From positions 124,001-188,000 of the forward strand of contig MU008159.1 of NCBI GenBank assembly GCA_010909165.1: DNA of 64,000 bases. Reading direction: 5' to 3'. Numbering within the stretch: position 1 is the first letter of the stretch; every line of letters begins with the position of its first letter. The translations under genes and the position numbers were made by a program. Shown here one piece after another: positions 23,406 through 33,302 of this stretch. The notes beneath the pieces were generated by a model, which made no database searches, was not told the DNA's origin, and saw only the letters and a program-made list of their open reading frames with translations. The stretch comes from Anthoceros angustus (taxonomy: Eukaryota; Streptophyta; Anthocerotopsida; Anthocerotales; Anthocerotaceae).

Positions 23406-23867
23406 TGTATACATAACTACGGCTCTGTAAATTATATCCCAGACGGTTAGGCCGCAGGCTGCACCGACGTTGCTTCAAAGCTCCCCCGAGATTGGAAGTC
23501 ATGATCAAGAACCTGTCAGGTGGGACTCTGAGGTTGAATGACAAGTGACTTTCAATCTCGGAGGAGCAATTTTGTTTGAGGGTGAAAAAATAGTTATGTT
23601 GAATTATAAACAAACAAACAATTTATTTTAAGTCTACTATTGACGGACATGCCGCCGTGGGATTCAGTACTCCGGGCAACTTGCTCCATGGATTAAATTA
23701 GGCTACTAGCACCAGAGGATTCTTCTCTAGGTACCCATCTAGGTCCCGCCTGTAGTGTAGAGCGCTTAACTCGGTCGTTCTTAAAGTATGTGTGTCCATC
23801 TGGCTAAGACGTTATTAAAGTATGTGTGTTCATTTGGCCTAAGCCATTTGGATGCCGCAAGGGCCTG
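23406..23867. other. Intergenic; imperfect ~50-bp duplication
   Basis: 3' flank of PPR gene 1. TTAAAGTATGTGTGTCCATCTGGC near 23781 recurs with changes (TTAAAGTATGTGTGTTCATTTGGC) near 23816. No gene seen. Confidence 0.4.
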
Positions 23868-24187
23868 AGGATGGATTCCATACCCTTAGTTTGCATGACT
23901 CATAATAACAACAACTTTATTTATGTCCCCCCACTGTGGATGGATCCCAAACCCTTCAGTTTGCGGAACTGACGACAACAACAACTTTATTTATGTCCCC
24001 CTACTGAGGATGGATCCCAGACCCTTCAGTTTGTTCGACTGACAACAACAACAACTTTATTTATGTTCGCCAAGGATGGAAGGACCATTATGAGACAGAG
24101 ATGGTACAGCATAAAGGAGGGAAAATCCGAGTACACATAACGCTCTACCACTGAGCTATAAAGGCCCCATAGCCTAAAGCCATTGGT
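23868..24187 (-). mobile_element. tRNA-derived SINE-like element with three tandem 3' tails
   Basis: On the minus strand the element begins near 24170 with a tRNA-like 5' half: GGGGCCTTTATAGCTCAGTG followed by GTAGAGCG. The A box is intact, but there is no anticodon arm or B box that would make a real tRNA. About 60 bp later come three ~70-bp tandem units, each containing ACATAAATAAAGTTGTTGTT and a GGGATCCATCC block (tails near 24051, 23981 and 23911). A Pol III-type tRNA head, an unrelated body and a (TTG)n tail make up classic plant SINE architecture. The tandem tail is unusual. No target-site duplication identified. Confidence 0.6.
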
Positions 24188-24703
24188 AAATTATTCATCT
24201 TATGACTCTGTGAGGTGAGGTGGGGCTGCGAGTTCGATGGCTAACGTTTGGATCAGAATTATTGCGTGTCCAAGTACATAGATATATGTACACAACATCA
24301 CATATCGAATTAACTTCACATATGGATGTATGCAATATGTTGCCAATATGAGGGCGGATCCGATGTGCCCGTGCACTAGAGAGGGACAGGGTCACTAGGA
24401 TATTGACCCTATCAAAAAAGGACCTTACTTGCCGATCGGTATGAATTGAGGTGAGTTCACAGGAGTAGTTGATCTATCTCGTAAGTGTCGGAATTAATCT
24501 GGACCTGTTTGGACCTGGTAAATGGCTGAAATGGAGCTGAATGCTTGCACAGTTTTCTGGAATCCTAGATAAAACAGCAGTAGCTAGCTAAATTCCTTGG
24601 ATTAAAGGAGCTGATGCTTGGCTCCGAGTGAGTTAATCTAAAGTAGTGGTTGTACTTGCTGAAATAGCTTCAAATGCGTGCCTTGGGCTCTCCCTTTAGG
24701 TTG

Positions 24704-24737
24704 CGGTAGAAAGGAGCTTAGTTGCTCCTTTCTACCG
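24704..24737. repeat. Perfect 14-bp hairpin
   Basis: CGGTAGAAAGGAGC (24704-24717), a 6-nt loop TTAGTT, then the exact reverse complement GCTCCTTTCTACCG. It lies in gene-free DNA. No T-run follows, and no flanking miRNA-length pairing is seen beyond 14 bp. Confidence 0.75.
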
Positions 24738-25951
24738 TGACCCTTGGCAGTCTCCCTATGTTATATCTCTCTGCGGGACGGGCTCTCCCCATCATATCCT
24801 TCTTCAAGTAAAGTATCTAAGCATGTATGGATGATTGAAAATTTTCTAAGCTTATAATTCCTCCAATGTATTTTGCACTAACATTAGTTATATAGAGTTT
24901 CTCCATTAATATTTAATTAAAAAACTCCTTCTCCTACTCCTTTGTTGATTACATGGTTATAAGACTCTTATGAAGAAAAAATATTCTTTTTGTTAGCACT
25001 ATAAATTGTGGATGGATAGATTCGCTAGATAGGTACATAGATAGATATAAGAGATTGTGACATGTGTCATCATCGCCTTAGAGGACTTTTGGAACATGTA
25101 TAAGTGATTTTGATACTTAGACTGTAGCCCTATGGAAATTGAATGTTTAAAATTCATCATAGCAACGTGGGACGAGATGTGCAACAAAAGAGTCGAACTT
25201 GCATTGAAAAATTCTTATTTTTGTGTTCATGGGTGGGCTAAATTTAGTATTGAACATTCCAACTGAACAACATCCTATCAACGCGCATAGGGGTTACTGC
25301 AAGAGTCAAAATCGCACCCTTTGGGCAAGGAAAGTCGCCGTCTTGTACGCCCTCTACAGGGGGATAGACACCCGTTGCCTGGAGAAAGAAACAATACAAG
25401 AAAGAGGGAGATCAACCCCAATTACGTCTTGGAGTGGAACTCGCATCTTGTAGGTAAGATATCCTAGCATTATGTCATTAGACTAAACTCTTGTACAATT
25501 TTATTTATCTCTCCGAAGACAACTTGTAGATAAATATAGATATTTTAATTTTTATATTACTTATCAATTTTCTTCTTATGTTATAAAAAAAAACTTTTGT
25601 GATGACCTAGGTACATTATTAGTTGTTTAACTACAAGAGAAAATAGAGGCTTCATATGAAAAAAGGGATACGAAATTCCTTCTATTCCGATGGGGAAGCA
25701 TCCTATGGACGCCCCAGGCCAAGGGGGGACTAGCCCCCGGGATAGTCCAAACTTACATCTTACCCTTAACTACAAGCGTAATAAGGCATATTGTTATCAC
25801 TAATTCCTACTAAAAATTGTACACAACCAAAAGCAGAAACAATTCATGATTGGGTGGCAAGGTCACGTCGTGACCTTGACTCGAGACCGGGATTATTTGA
25901 TAAACTTCACCCATGGCATAGAACTAGTCACAGCGCCAACGGATCCAACTC
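24738..25951. other. AT-rich intergenic DNA, no gene seen
   Basis: No frame above about 76 codons and none with recognisable features. 3' flank of the LRR gene on the minus strand. Confidence 0.4.
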
Positions 25952-27954
25952 CTAAAGGTGCAGCAGGCTTAAGCAAGATGTGAGGAGTATTGCAATGCCC
26001 GCGTGGAACACTGATCTGCATTGAGCACTGGACTTCCGGTTCTCGTTGCCTCCAGGCGCCCTCTGGGTGTCGTTGGATTGAGGTGCAATACTTGGCATAG
26101 CAGCGTTAGGTGCAGGACTCGGAGGAGCCCAAGGGTGGGGATAAGTTCCATCAGATTCAGCACACGGACGAAGTCTCAATTTTCCAATTGGTGTAGTCTT
26201 CGGTGCTGGCGGCTCACATAAAGCTGGGTTATGGTCCAAGATCAGACCAGAACCTAGATTTGCAAGGAAAGCAGCCGAAAACGGGACGGGGCCAGATAGG
26301 TTGTTCCCGCTCAGGTTTAACAAAGACAGCTTGCTGAGCTCTTCAAATTCCTCAGGAATTTTTCCTGTTAGCTCGTTGTCGTTCAGACCCACATATGAAA
26401 GGTTGCCAATGTCGCCAATAGAAGCAGGAATGGTGCCAGTATAAGACGAGTTGGCGAGGGATAAGTAAACCAAGCTATCTCCCATCCTCCCCCAGAACGC
26501 CGGCAGCCTACTATGCATCGGGTTGCCGTGCGCAATCAGATATTGCAAGCTGACCAGGTTGCCAAAGGAGTCCGGTAGACCATTTATCAGCTTGTTGTTG
26601 TCGACGGCAAGAAGAACGAGGACAGCAAGGTCCCCTAAAGAACTTGGGAGTAATCCCCCCAGTTCGTTCTCCCCCAAATCCAGTTTCTTCAGATTCTTCA
26701 GCTCACCTAAAGTCGAGGGAATGACATCTTGGAGTTGATTGCCTCGGAGACTCAGAATCTGCAGCATGCTAAGCTGGCCAAAAGATGGAGGGATTGGCCC
26801 GTTGAGATAGTTATAGCTGAGATCCAAGTTCTCTAGAGACTGCAGGTTCCTAAGCTCCGGAATTCTCCCTGATAGGCCGTTCAAGAGGAGGTTGAAGACC
26901 TGTTCATCGGAGTGTTGAGCATGTGAGAGGAATCATTCAGGTCTAAATTCCTAACACAGGCAAAGAATCCATCCCACCCCGAAGATTCGATTCAGCTAGG
27001 CGACAGGTTGCAGAGATCTAGAGCTCGGTAGGAATATACCTGGAGGTTGGGAAGGTTGCCAAGCTCAGAAGGAATAGGACCGACAAGCTTCGAATTATTT
27101 CGCATGTCGATCATCTCCAGTGATGTCAGTCGTCCAAGTGAGCTCGGAAGCGTCGTCTCAGTGCTCACAAAGCAGCCGAATATGAGGAGATTCTCGAGAA
27201 AGGTCAGCTGCTCAATATCATTCGGAATGTATGCATCCTCTCTGCAAGCCGGGTTCGGATCCAAGGGATTGATAAGGCCGAAGGTCAGAGTGACAACATG
27301 CAGATTAGGATCCGAGTCAAGCGGCCCAGAACACTCAAGGCCGTGCCAGAGGCCGTTACCACAAGGGTCCGGATGAGTGGTAGACCAGTCTTCTCCCTCC
27401 GCCATAGCATTCATCACGGCGAACAGAGCCTGTTGTTCAGCAGGATCCATACTCGCATAATCCTCGGTCGGACTCTGTCCGGGAGCTAGGTCTGGAGCCA
27501 TGGCTGGTGACTTCCCCGTTGCTGTCCTGCCTGCCGTCCCTGCCGGACCCTGTGTAGCAATTACGGCTGGTGATCCCACTGTTGGTGTACTGGCCCGTCC
27601 TGTTGAACTTGGTGCGGGAGCAACAACTGGTGATCCACCCTTTAGTGTCCTCCTCTCCGGTCCTCGACTGTATCCAGCAACAATGGCCAGCGGTTCCGCT
27701 GTTGGCACGTTTGCATCCGCCGGTCCCCTCGGACCCCGTGCCGGAGCTGTAGCTGGAAATCCCCCCCTTTGCGTCGTGCTTGCCACTCCTGCCGGCCCTT
27801 GCGTAGGAGCTATGGCTAGTGGTCCCGCACTTTGTTTCCTTCCATCCGCCGCTCTTGTCGGCGCCTGTGAGTAAGATATGGCCGGTGACAAGCTAGCGGA
27901 AATTTGATACAATCCGAGGATAGCAAAAATGCGGAAGACGACATTAGACTTCAT
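25952..27954 (-). CDS. Secreted LRR protein with AGP-like N-terminus (RLP29/PII-2 type)
   Basis: Two exons, 27954-27040 and 26899-25952, joined in phase 0 across a 140-bp GT-AG intron, give 620 residues. The start MKSNVVFRIFAILG (27954) is chosen because it opens a signal peptide. Residues ~30-180 are a Pro/Ala/Gly-rich region with ~20-residue repeats rich in SP, AP and GP, a likely arabinogalactan-glycosylation substrate. Next comes an LRR cap with WSTTHPDPCGNGLWHGLEC, then about ten 24-residue LRRs (LDLSYNYLNGPIP type), a closing cap NPALCEPPAP, and a serine-rich stretch ending in a hydrophobic tail (AILLTSCLSLLHL), which fits a GPI anchor or membrane anchor. There is no kinase. The cap, and spacing such as LTFLENLLIFGCFVS, resemble RLP29 / PIRIFORMOSPORA INDICA-INSENSITIVE 2, which act in cell-surface signalling. 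A single-exon paralogue lies at 54.7-56.2 kb. Confidence 0.85.
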
Positions 27955-28553
27955 ACTCCAAACCTCCACAGTGTCACTCTGCACGGCAGTCAAAGAGGCG
28001 ACAATTGAGGATGAGGAACTGCATGAACCTTCGATCTCAAGCAAGCAGTTTTCGAAACAAAGCAATTGACAAAAACACAGACCTTCCGCAGGCCGAACGG
28101 TCGCTTCTCCACCAAAATCGTCAGTGCATGGACCACAATCACCTTCACTGCATCAACTGCCTGCCAATTTCCATACTGTCAGATGCGCGAATGGAGCACC
28201 GACTCGAAGTGCATGAGATTCCAAACGACCGCAAATCCGACAGGCTGTGGACACAAATGCCTGACGCAAACGCCTCATCAGAAAGAACAGTGCAATTTGA
28301 GCCAGGCCGATGCTATCGTTCAATTGTGCAGACAGGAGGCGTGAATGCACGAATCGCGCGGGAGAGCGAGACAGAGTGAGCAGATGCCAGCTAATTCAAA
28401 CGGCCGTAAATTGTCCTGTAAACCTTAATTAGCAGGCCAACGTACATATGTACCTATGTATGCAGGTATGTACATACTCTGCGCGCAAAGACACCGGCAG
28501 GTCCGACCAGCAGATGCGTCCTTTATGGCATTGGTGGAATCTGTACTGTCCGA

Positions 28554-28617
28554 ACTATGGTTACATGTAACTATAGTTACATGTAACTATAGTTTCATGT
28601 AACTATAGTTACATGTA
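28554..28617. repeat. Four 16-bp self-complementary tandem units
   Basis: The unit ACTATAGTTACATGTA repeats four times with one base change in each of two copies. TACATGTA and ACTATAGT are both palindromes, so any even part of the array can fold on itself. It lies ~600 bp upstream of the LRR start codon and ~230 bp beyond the stop of PPR gene 2. Confidence 0.9.
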
Positions 28618-28847
28618 AAGCCTGGTTAGCTGGTCGCCCAAGAACGCCCACATCCGTTCCATGCTTCTCGCTTGCAGATCTCAACAGCCGATGCACCTCA
28701 GTGTGAGGAAGCGCTCTTTCTAGGCGGCCTGCAGTTCACCCTCAGCCTGTTTTGCTTTGAGATGTATTTCTGAGTGTGCTGGATGCGATTTCTGAAATGC
28801 AATGGAGAGACACTATCATGATCCATTCAAAGATCAGATGGGCAAGC

Positions 28848-31800
28848 TCACACGTGACACAGGCCTTCCTTCTTCAAATTTGACAGCACAAGTTTTAGCC
28901 TTGTTTCACTCTTGGAGTGCTTGTAATCCCCGACCACAAAGCTATGCACCAGACCGTCCATGTCCGTCCACCAGCTCTGACCCGGCTGCTTCCATGCCTT
29001 GGTTCTTATTCGCCTCGCTTGCATCTCGTCTGCCTGCACCCACATCTGGGCACCGGTGTATATGCTCCACATAAGGACATACGCTGGAGCATCCTTCTTG
29101 TCTAGCAAGACTGCTTGGTTGAAAGCAAGGCGGCCGACCTCAACGTTGCTCCAGTTTCGACAAGCACTCAGTAGAGTGTGCCAAACTGCAGCAGAGGGCG
29201 GTACAGGCATTGTCCTTACCAAGGCTAGAGCCTCATCCAGGAGGCCTGAGCGGCCCAGGAGGTCAACCATGCATGTGTAGTGCTCCACTGTGGGCTCGAT
29301 GCCGTAGTCTCTGTTCATGGCCTTAAAGTACTCTGTCCCCCTGTTCACTAGACCTGCATGGCTGCAGACCGTTAGAACACTAAGGAATGTGATGCCGACT
29401 GGTTGTATCCCGTCATCTCTCATTCTCTGCACCAAGTCAAAGACCATTTCACTGTCTCCTAGACTGGTGTAGCCTGCAGTCAGTGCACTCCAGGCGAAAA
29501 CATCTCTTGCGGGTAGTGCATCAAATACCTGGTGGGCATCAGCGATGCTTCCGGACTTGCCATACATGTTTATCAAACTACAGGCGACAAAAAGATCAGC
29601 TTGGAGTCCTTGTTCTTCAATCTGTGCGTGTGCCTGTCTTCCCAGATGCAAAGCTGCCAAATCGGCACATGCCTGCAGCAGGGACACAAACGTCACAGAA
29701 TTGGGTGTAGCAATGCCTTCGTCTTGCATGTCACTGTAGAGATGAAGAGCCTTCTGGCCCATGCCTTGCTGTGAGTACCCTGCTATCATGGCATTCCATG
29801 TCACCACATCTTTTGCACTGAGTCCATCAAACACTCTGTGAGCGTCTTCCAGGCTGCCACACTTTGAGTACATGTTTACCAAACTGTTGGATACAAAGAC
29901 ATCAGCATGATGGCCTCGTTCTCGAATTTGGGCATGAAGCTGTTTCCCTATCTCCAAAGCTGGGGTGCCCAAACTTGCACATGCCAGCAGGAGGCACACA
30001 AATGTCACAGAATCAGGTACGGTGATGCCTTCTTCTTGCATTGCACTGTAGAGATCAAGGGCCTCCTGGCCCATCCCCTGCTGGGAATACCCTGCTATCA
30101 TGGCATTCCAGGTCACCACATTTTTTTGACCAAGTCCTTCAAACACTCTCTGAGCACCTTCTAAGCTGCCACACTTTGCATACATGTTCACCAAGCTGCT
30201 GGCTAGAAACACATCAGCCTCCTCCCCTCCATTCCTAATTTCTGCATGAAGCTGCTTTCCCATCTCCAAAGCTGGGGTGCCCACACTTGCACAAGCCTGC
30301 AGGAGGCACACCAATGTCATAGAATCAGGTGTCACCATGCCATCTTCTTGCATAGAACTGTAGAGACGAAGGGCCTCCTGGCCCATGCCCTCATGGGAAT
30401 ACCCTGCTATCATAGAGGTCCACGTGATCACGTCTTTTTTATTAAGTCCATCAAACACTCTCTGAGCATCTTCCAAGCTGCCACACTTTGCATACATGTT
30501 CACCAGACTGTTGGCTACAAAAACATCAACTTGAAGTCCTTGTTCTCTAATCTGCATATGAAGCTGCTTTCCCTTCTCCAATGCTGGGTTACCCACACTT
30601 GCACATGCCTGCAACAGGCACAGGAATGTCACTGAATTGGGTACAGCCATGCCCTCTTTTTGCATAGCATCGTAGAGATCAAGGGCTTCCTGGCCCATGC
30701 CCTGCTGGGAATACCCTGCAATTAGAGCTGTCCATGTCACGACATCTTTTTGACCCAGTTTGTCAAAAACGTTGAGAGAGTCTTCCAAGCTGCCACATTT
30801 CGCATACATGTTAACCAAGCTGTTGGCCACAAACACATCAGCTTGGTATCCTCGTTCCCTAATTTGTACATGAAGCTGCTTCCCTGTCTCCAATGCTTGG
30901 GTGCCAACACTTGCACATGCCTGGAGGAGGCTTGCAAATGTCACAGAGTTGGGCACAGCCAAGCCTTCCTCTTGCATAGCACTGTAGAGATCAAGGGCTT
31001 CCTGGCCCATCCCCTGCTGGCAATACCCCGCAACTAGAGAATTCCACGTAACCACATCCTTCTGATCTAGTCCGTCAAACACTCTCTTAGCGTCTTCCAA
31101 GCTGCCACACTTTGCATACATGTTTACCAAACTGTTTGCTACAAACGTATCAGCTTGGTGTCCTTGATCTCTGATTTCTGCATGAAGCTGCTTCCCCTTC
31201 GCCAAAGCTGGGTTGCCTACACTTGCACATGCCTGCAAGAGGCACACAAATGTAACAGAATTGGGCACAGCCATGCCTTCTTCTTGCATAGAGCGGTACA
31301 GACGAAGGGCTTCCTGGCCCATCCCCTGCTGAGAATACCCTGCCATCATGGCATTCCATGTTACCACATCTTTTTCACAAAGTCCGTCAAACACTCTGCG
31401 AGTGTCTTCCAGGCTGCCACACTTTGCATACATGTTCACCAAACTATTGGCTACAAAGACATCAGCTTGATGTCCTTGTTGTCTAATTTGCGCATGAAGC
31501 TGTTTTCCTGTCTCCAGAGCTGTTGTGCCGACACTTGCACATGCCTGCAGGAGGCGCACAAACGTCATAGAGTCAAGTACAGAAATGCCTTCTCCTTGCA
31601 GAGCATCGTAGAGACTAAGAGCTTCCCAGCCCATGCCCTTCTGGGAATACCCTGCTATCATGGCAGTCCACGTCACTATGTCTTTTTGACCGAGTGCGTC
31701 AAACACAGCCTGGGCATCCTCTAGGCTGCCACACTTTGCATACATGTGAACCAAACTGCTGGCCACAAACACATCAGCTTGATGTCCTCCATCTCTGATA

Positions 31801-33008
31801 AGAACATGAAGGTGCTTCCCCATCTCCAAAGCGGGCTCGCCCACGCTTGCACAAGCCTGGAGGAGGCACATGAATGTCACCGAATTGGGTACAGCAAGGC
31901 CTTCGTCTTCCATAGCACCGTACAGACGGAGGGCTTCTTGCCCCATGCCCTGCTGGGAATACCCTGCAATTAAAGCAGTCCAGGTCACCACATCTTTCTT
32001 ACGCAGTCCATCAAAAAATCTTTGGGCGTCTTCCAAGCTACCACACTTTGCATACATATCCAGCAGGCAGTTACAAACAAACAAATCAGGTTCAATCCCA
32101 CTGGCCAACACATCGGCATGCACCTGCTGCCCAGCTTTCAAGTTTCCTCCCCTTGCGCACGCCTGAAGGGCTGCCACAAACACATGCCCATCTGGCTTCA
32201 CACCCGACCTGCGCATTTCATGATACAATTCCATGGCTTCCTTGTCTCGTCCGTGTTTCACATGCGCAGAGATAATTGAAGACCACATGAAGGCGTCTGG
32301 CTCCTCAACCACTGCAAACACATCCATCGCATCTTGTAACCTGCCATGCGAAGCGTACATCCGCAGGATGTGGTTGCACAGGAACGTGTCTGACTGAAAC
32401 CCCTTCTTCACCGTAAAAGCATGCACGCGGCGACCCAGAACAAGATCCTTTTTCACCACACATTTCTTCACCAGAGCATAAAACAGCGACCTTGAAATCG
32501 AGCAGTCTGTCTCCACCAAAACCTCCAGAGCATCGACAGCCTCTCTGAGACGGCCCTCATGGCACAACCTGCTCACGGTGTCAGCCGTTACGCAACTTTC
32601 GTATCCTGCAGGCCTGCCAGCATCACCACGACCCATCTTCCCCTCCAAAGCAGCAAGCTCCGCATCCACCCAAGCTGGCTTGTCCCTGTCGTTCAAACAG
32701 AGGACATCCTGTGACTGCCTGTGCCGAAAGTCAGGCCATCGGAGGCTCTTCTTATCCCGCCGCGTGTCCCACCAGAGAGTGGGGTCCCGAAAGAATTGCC
32801 CCCACAAGAGCTTCTGCCGACGAGCCTCCCTGGAAGATCCGTCTCTGCTCACACGTTCTCTTGCACGGGCTGTGTTGCTTACAAAGGTGCTGCTCCACCT
32901 CACGGATTCCTTGAAGCTTCCCAACGCTTGGTTCCCGGAAATCAGGCCAGAACCAGCTCGTCCTCGAATGCCTGCAATTCTTGAGGCAGCCATGCCTCGC
33001 AGGAGCAT
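28848..33008 (-). CDS. PPR gene 2: PDF motif + PLS-class PPR + E1/E2/E+ (WW type)
   Basis: An intact, intronless 1386-residue frame. Start ATG 33008 (MLLRGMAASRIAG; M6 is an alternative) gives an Arg/Ser-rich organelle-targeting N-terminus. Residues 69-125 form a PDF motif of the OSB organellar single-strand-DNA-binding family: WGQFFRDPTLWWDTRRDKK, PDFRHR, KPAWVDAEL. About ten P-L-S triplets of ~101 residues follow (residues ~140-1260), then E1/E2 (AVWHTLLSACR, APAYVLMWSIY) and the PG box KQPGQSWWTDMDG with HSFVVGDYKHS. The protein ends 20 residues later (LKKEGLCHV), with no deaminase. Predicted role: binding a specific organellar transcript, probably as an editing specificity factor with a catalytic partner. 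The PDF motif adds possible single-strand nucleic-acid binding. Unlike its relatives it carries no frameshift. It is divergently arranged with PPR gene 3, with 294 bp between start codons. Confidence 0.92.
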   Translation of the reverse strand: MLLRGMAASRIAGIRGRAGSGLISGNQALGSFKESVRWSSTFVSNTARARERVSRDGSSREARRQKLLWGQFFRDPTLWWDTRRDKKSLRWPDFRHRQSQDVLCLNDRDKPAWVDAELAALEGKMGRGDAGRPAGYESCVTADTVSRLCHEGRLREAVDALEVLVETDCSISRSLFYALVKKCVVKKDLVLGRRVHAFTVKKGFQSDTFLCNHILRMYASHGRLQDAMDVFAVVEEPDAFMWSSIISAHVKHGRDKEAMELYHEMRRSGVKPDGHVFVAALQACARGGNLKAGQQVHADVLASGIEPDLFVCNCLLDMYAKCGSLEDAQRFFDGLRKKDVVTWTALIAGYSQQGMGQEALRLYGAMEDEGLAVPNSVTFMCLLQACASVGEPALEMGKHLHVLIRDGGHQADVFVASSLVHMYAKCGSLEDAQAVFDALGQKDIVTWTAMIAGYSQKGMGWEALSLYDALQGEGISVLDSMTFVRLLQACASVGTTALETGKQLHAQIRQQGHQADVFVANSLVNMYAKCGSLEDTRRVFDGLCEKDVVTWNAMMAGYSQQGMGQEALRLYRSMQEEGMAVPNSVTFVCLLQACASVGNPALAKGKQLHAEIRDQGHQADTFVANSLVNMYAKCGSLEDAKRVFDGLDQKDVVTWNSLVAGYCQQGMGQEALDLYSAMQEEGLAVPNSVTFASLLQACASVGTQALETGKQLHVQIRERGYQADVFVANSLVNMYAKCGSLEDSLNVFDKLGQKDVVTWTALIAGYSQQGMGQEALDLYDAMQKEGMAVPNSVTFLCLLQACASVGNPALEKGKQLHMQIREQGLQVDVFVANSLVNMYAKCGSLEDAQRVFDGLNKKDVITWTSMIAGYSHEGMGQEALRLYSSMQEDGMVTPDSMTLVCLLQACASVGTPALEMGKQLHAEIRNGGEEADVFLASSLVNMYAKCGSLEGAQRVFEGLGQKNVVTWNAMIAGYSQQGMGQEALDLYSAMQEEGITVPDSVTFVCLLLACASLGTPALEIGKQLHAQIRERGHHADVFVSNSLVNMYSKCGSLEDAHRVFDGLSAKDVVTWNAMIAGYSQQGMGQKALHLYSDMQDEGIATPNSVTFVSLLQACADLAALHLGRQAHAQIEEQGLQADLFVACSLINMYGKSGSIADAHQVFDALPARDVFAWSALTAGYTSLGDSEMVFDLVQRMRDDGIQPVGITFLSVLTVCSHAGLVNRGTEYFKAMNRDYGIEPTVEHYTCMVDLLGRSGLLDEALALVRTMPVPPSAAVWHTLLSACRNWSNVEVGRLAFNQAVLLDKKDAPAYVLMWSIYTGAQMWVQADEMQARRIRTKAWKQPGQSWWTDMDGLVHSFVVGDYKHSKSETRLKLVLSNLKKEGLCHV

Positions 33009-33302
33009 GAGCAGAGGTCATGGCACCTTCCCAACAAAGAGCACTACGGTGCCACCAGGAATTCCCCCTCAAGGAAGCCCGACTCAAGCAATTGCTTGTC
33101 TTCAAAAGTTTTTCAAGGCTTATGGTGGGTGGGTTTTAGAGGATCGACTCTCTGATGACGATGGAACTCTTTCGAGGATCAGAGAATCAACTCTTTAGGG
33201 AATCAACTCCAGGCTGTTCACCTTGTCAAAGCATGCGCTCCAACCGATTGAATTAAGTTCTCGTCATGTAAATTTTGAGTTCATCTGCATGTTTTTGTTG
33301 AA
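33009..33302. promoter_or_regulatory. Short divergent intergenic region between PPR genes 2 and 3
   Basis: Only 294 bp separate the two start codons, so both promoters and 5' leaders must fit here or overlap the neighbouring gene. No convincing TATA box is seen. A ~20-bp direct repeat of the type GAGGATC(A/G)...CAACTCTTT / ATCAACTC occurs near 33150-33205. A shared bidirectional promoter is inferred from spacing alone. Confidence 0.4.

Noticed and set aside
24118-24175. Second tRNA gene on the minus strand
   Set aside because: Only the acceptor/D-arm half is tRNA-like. No anticodon arm, T arm or B box, so I treat it as a SINE head.
27047-27874. Plus-strand frames over the first LRR gene
   Set aside because: Mirror of the Pro/Ala/Gly-rich coding strand; the minus-strand model has a signal peptide, LRRs and a clean intron.
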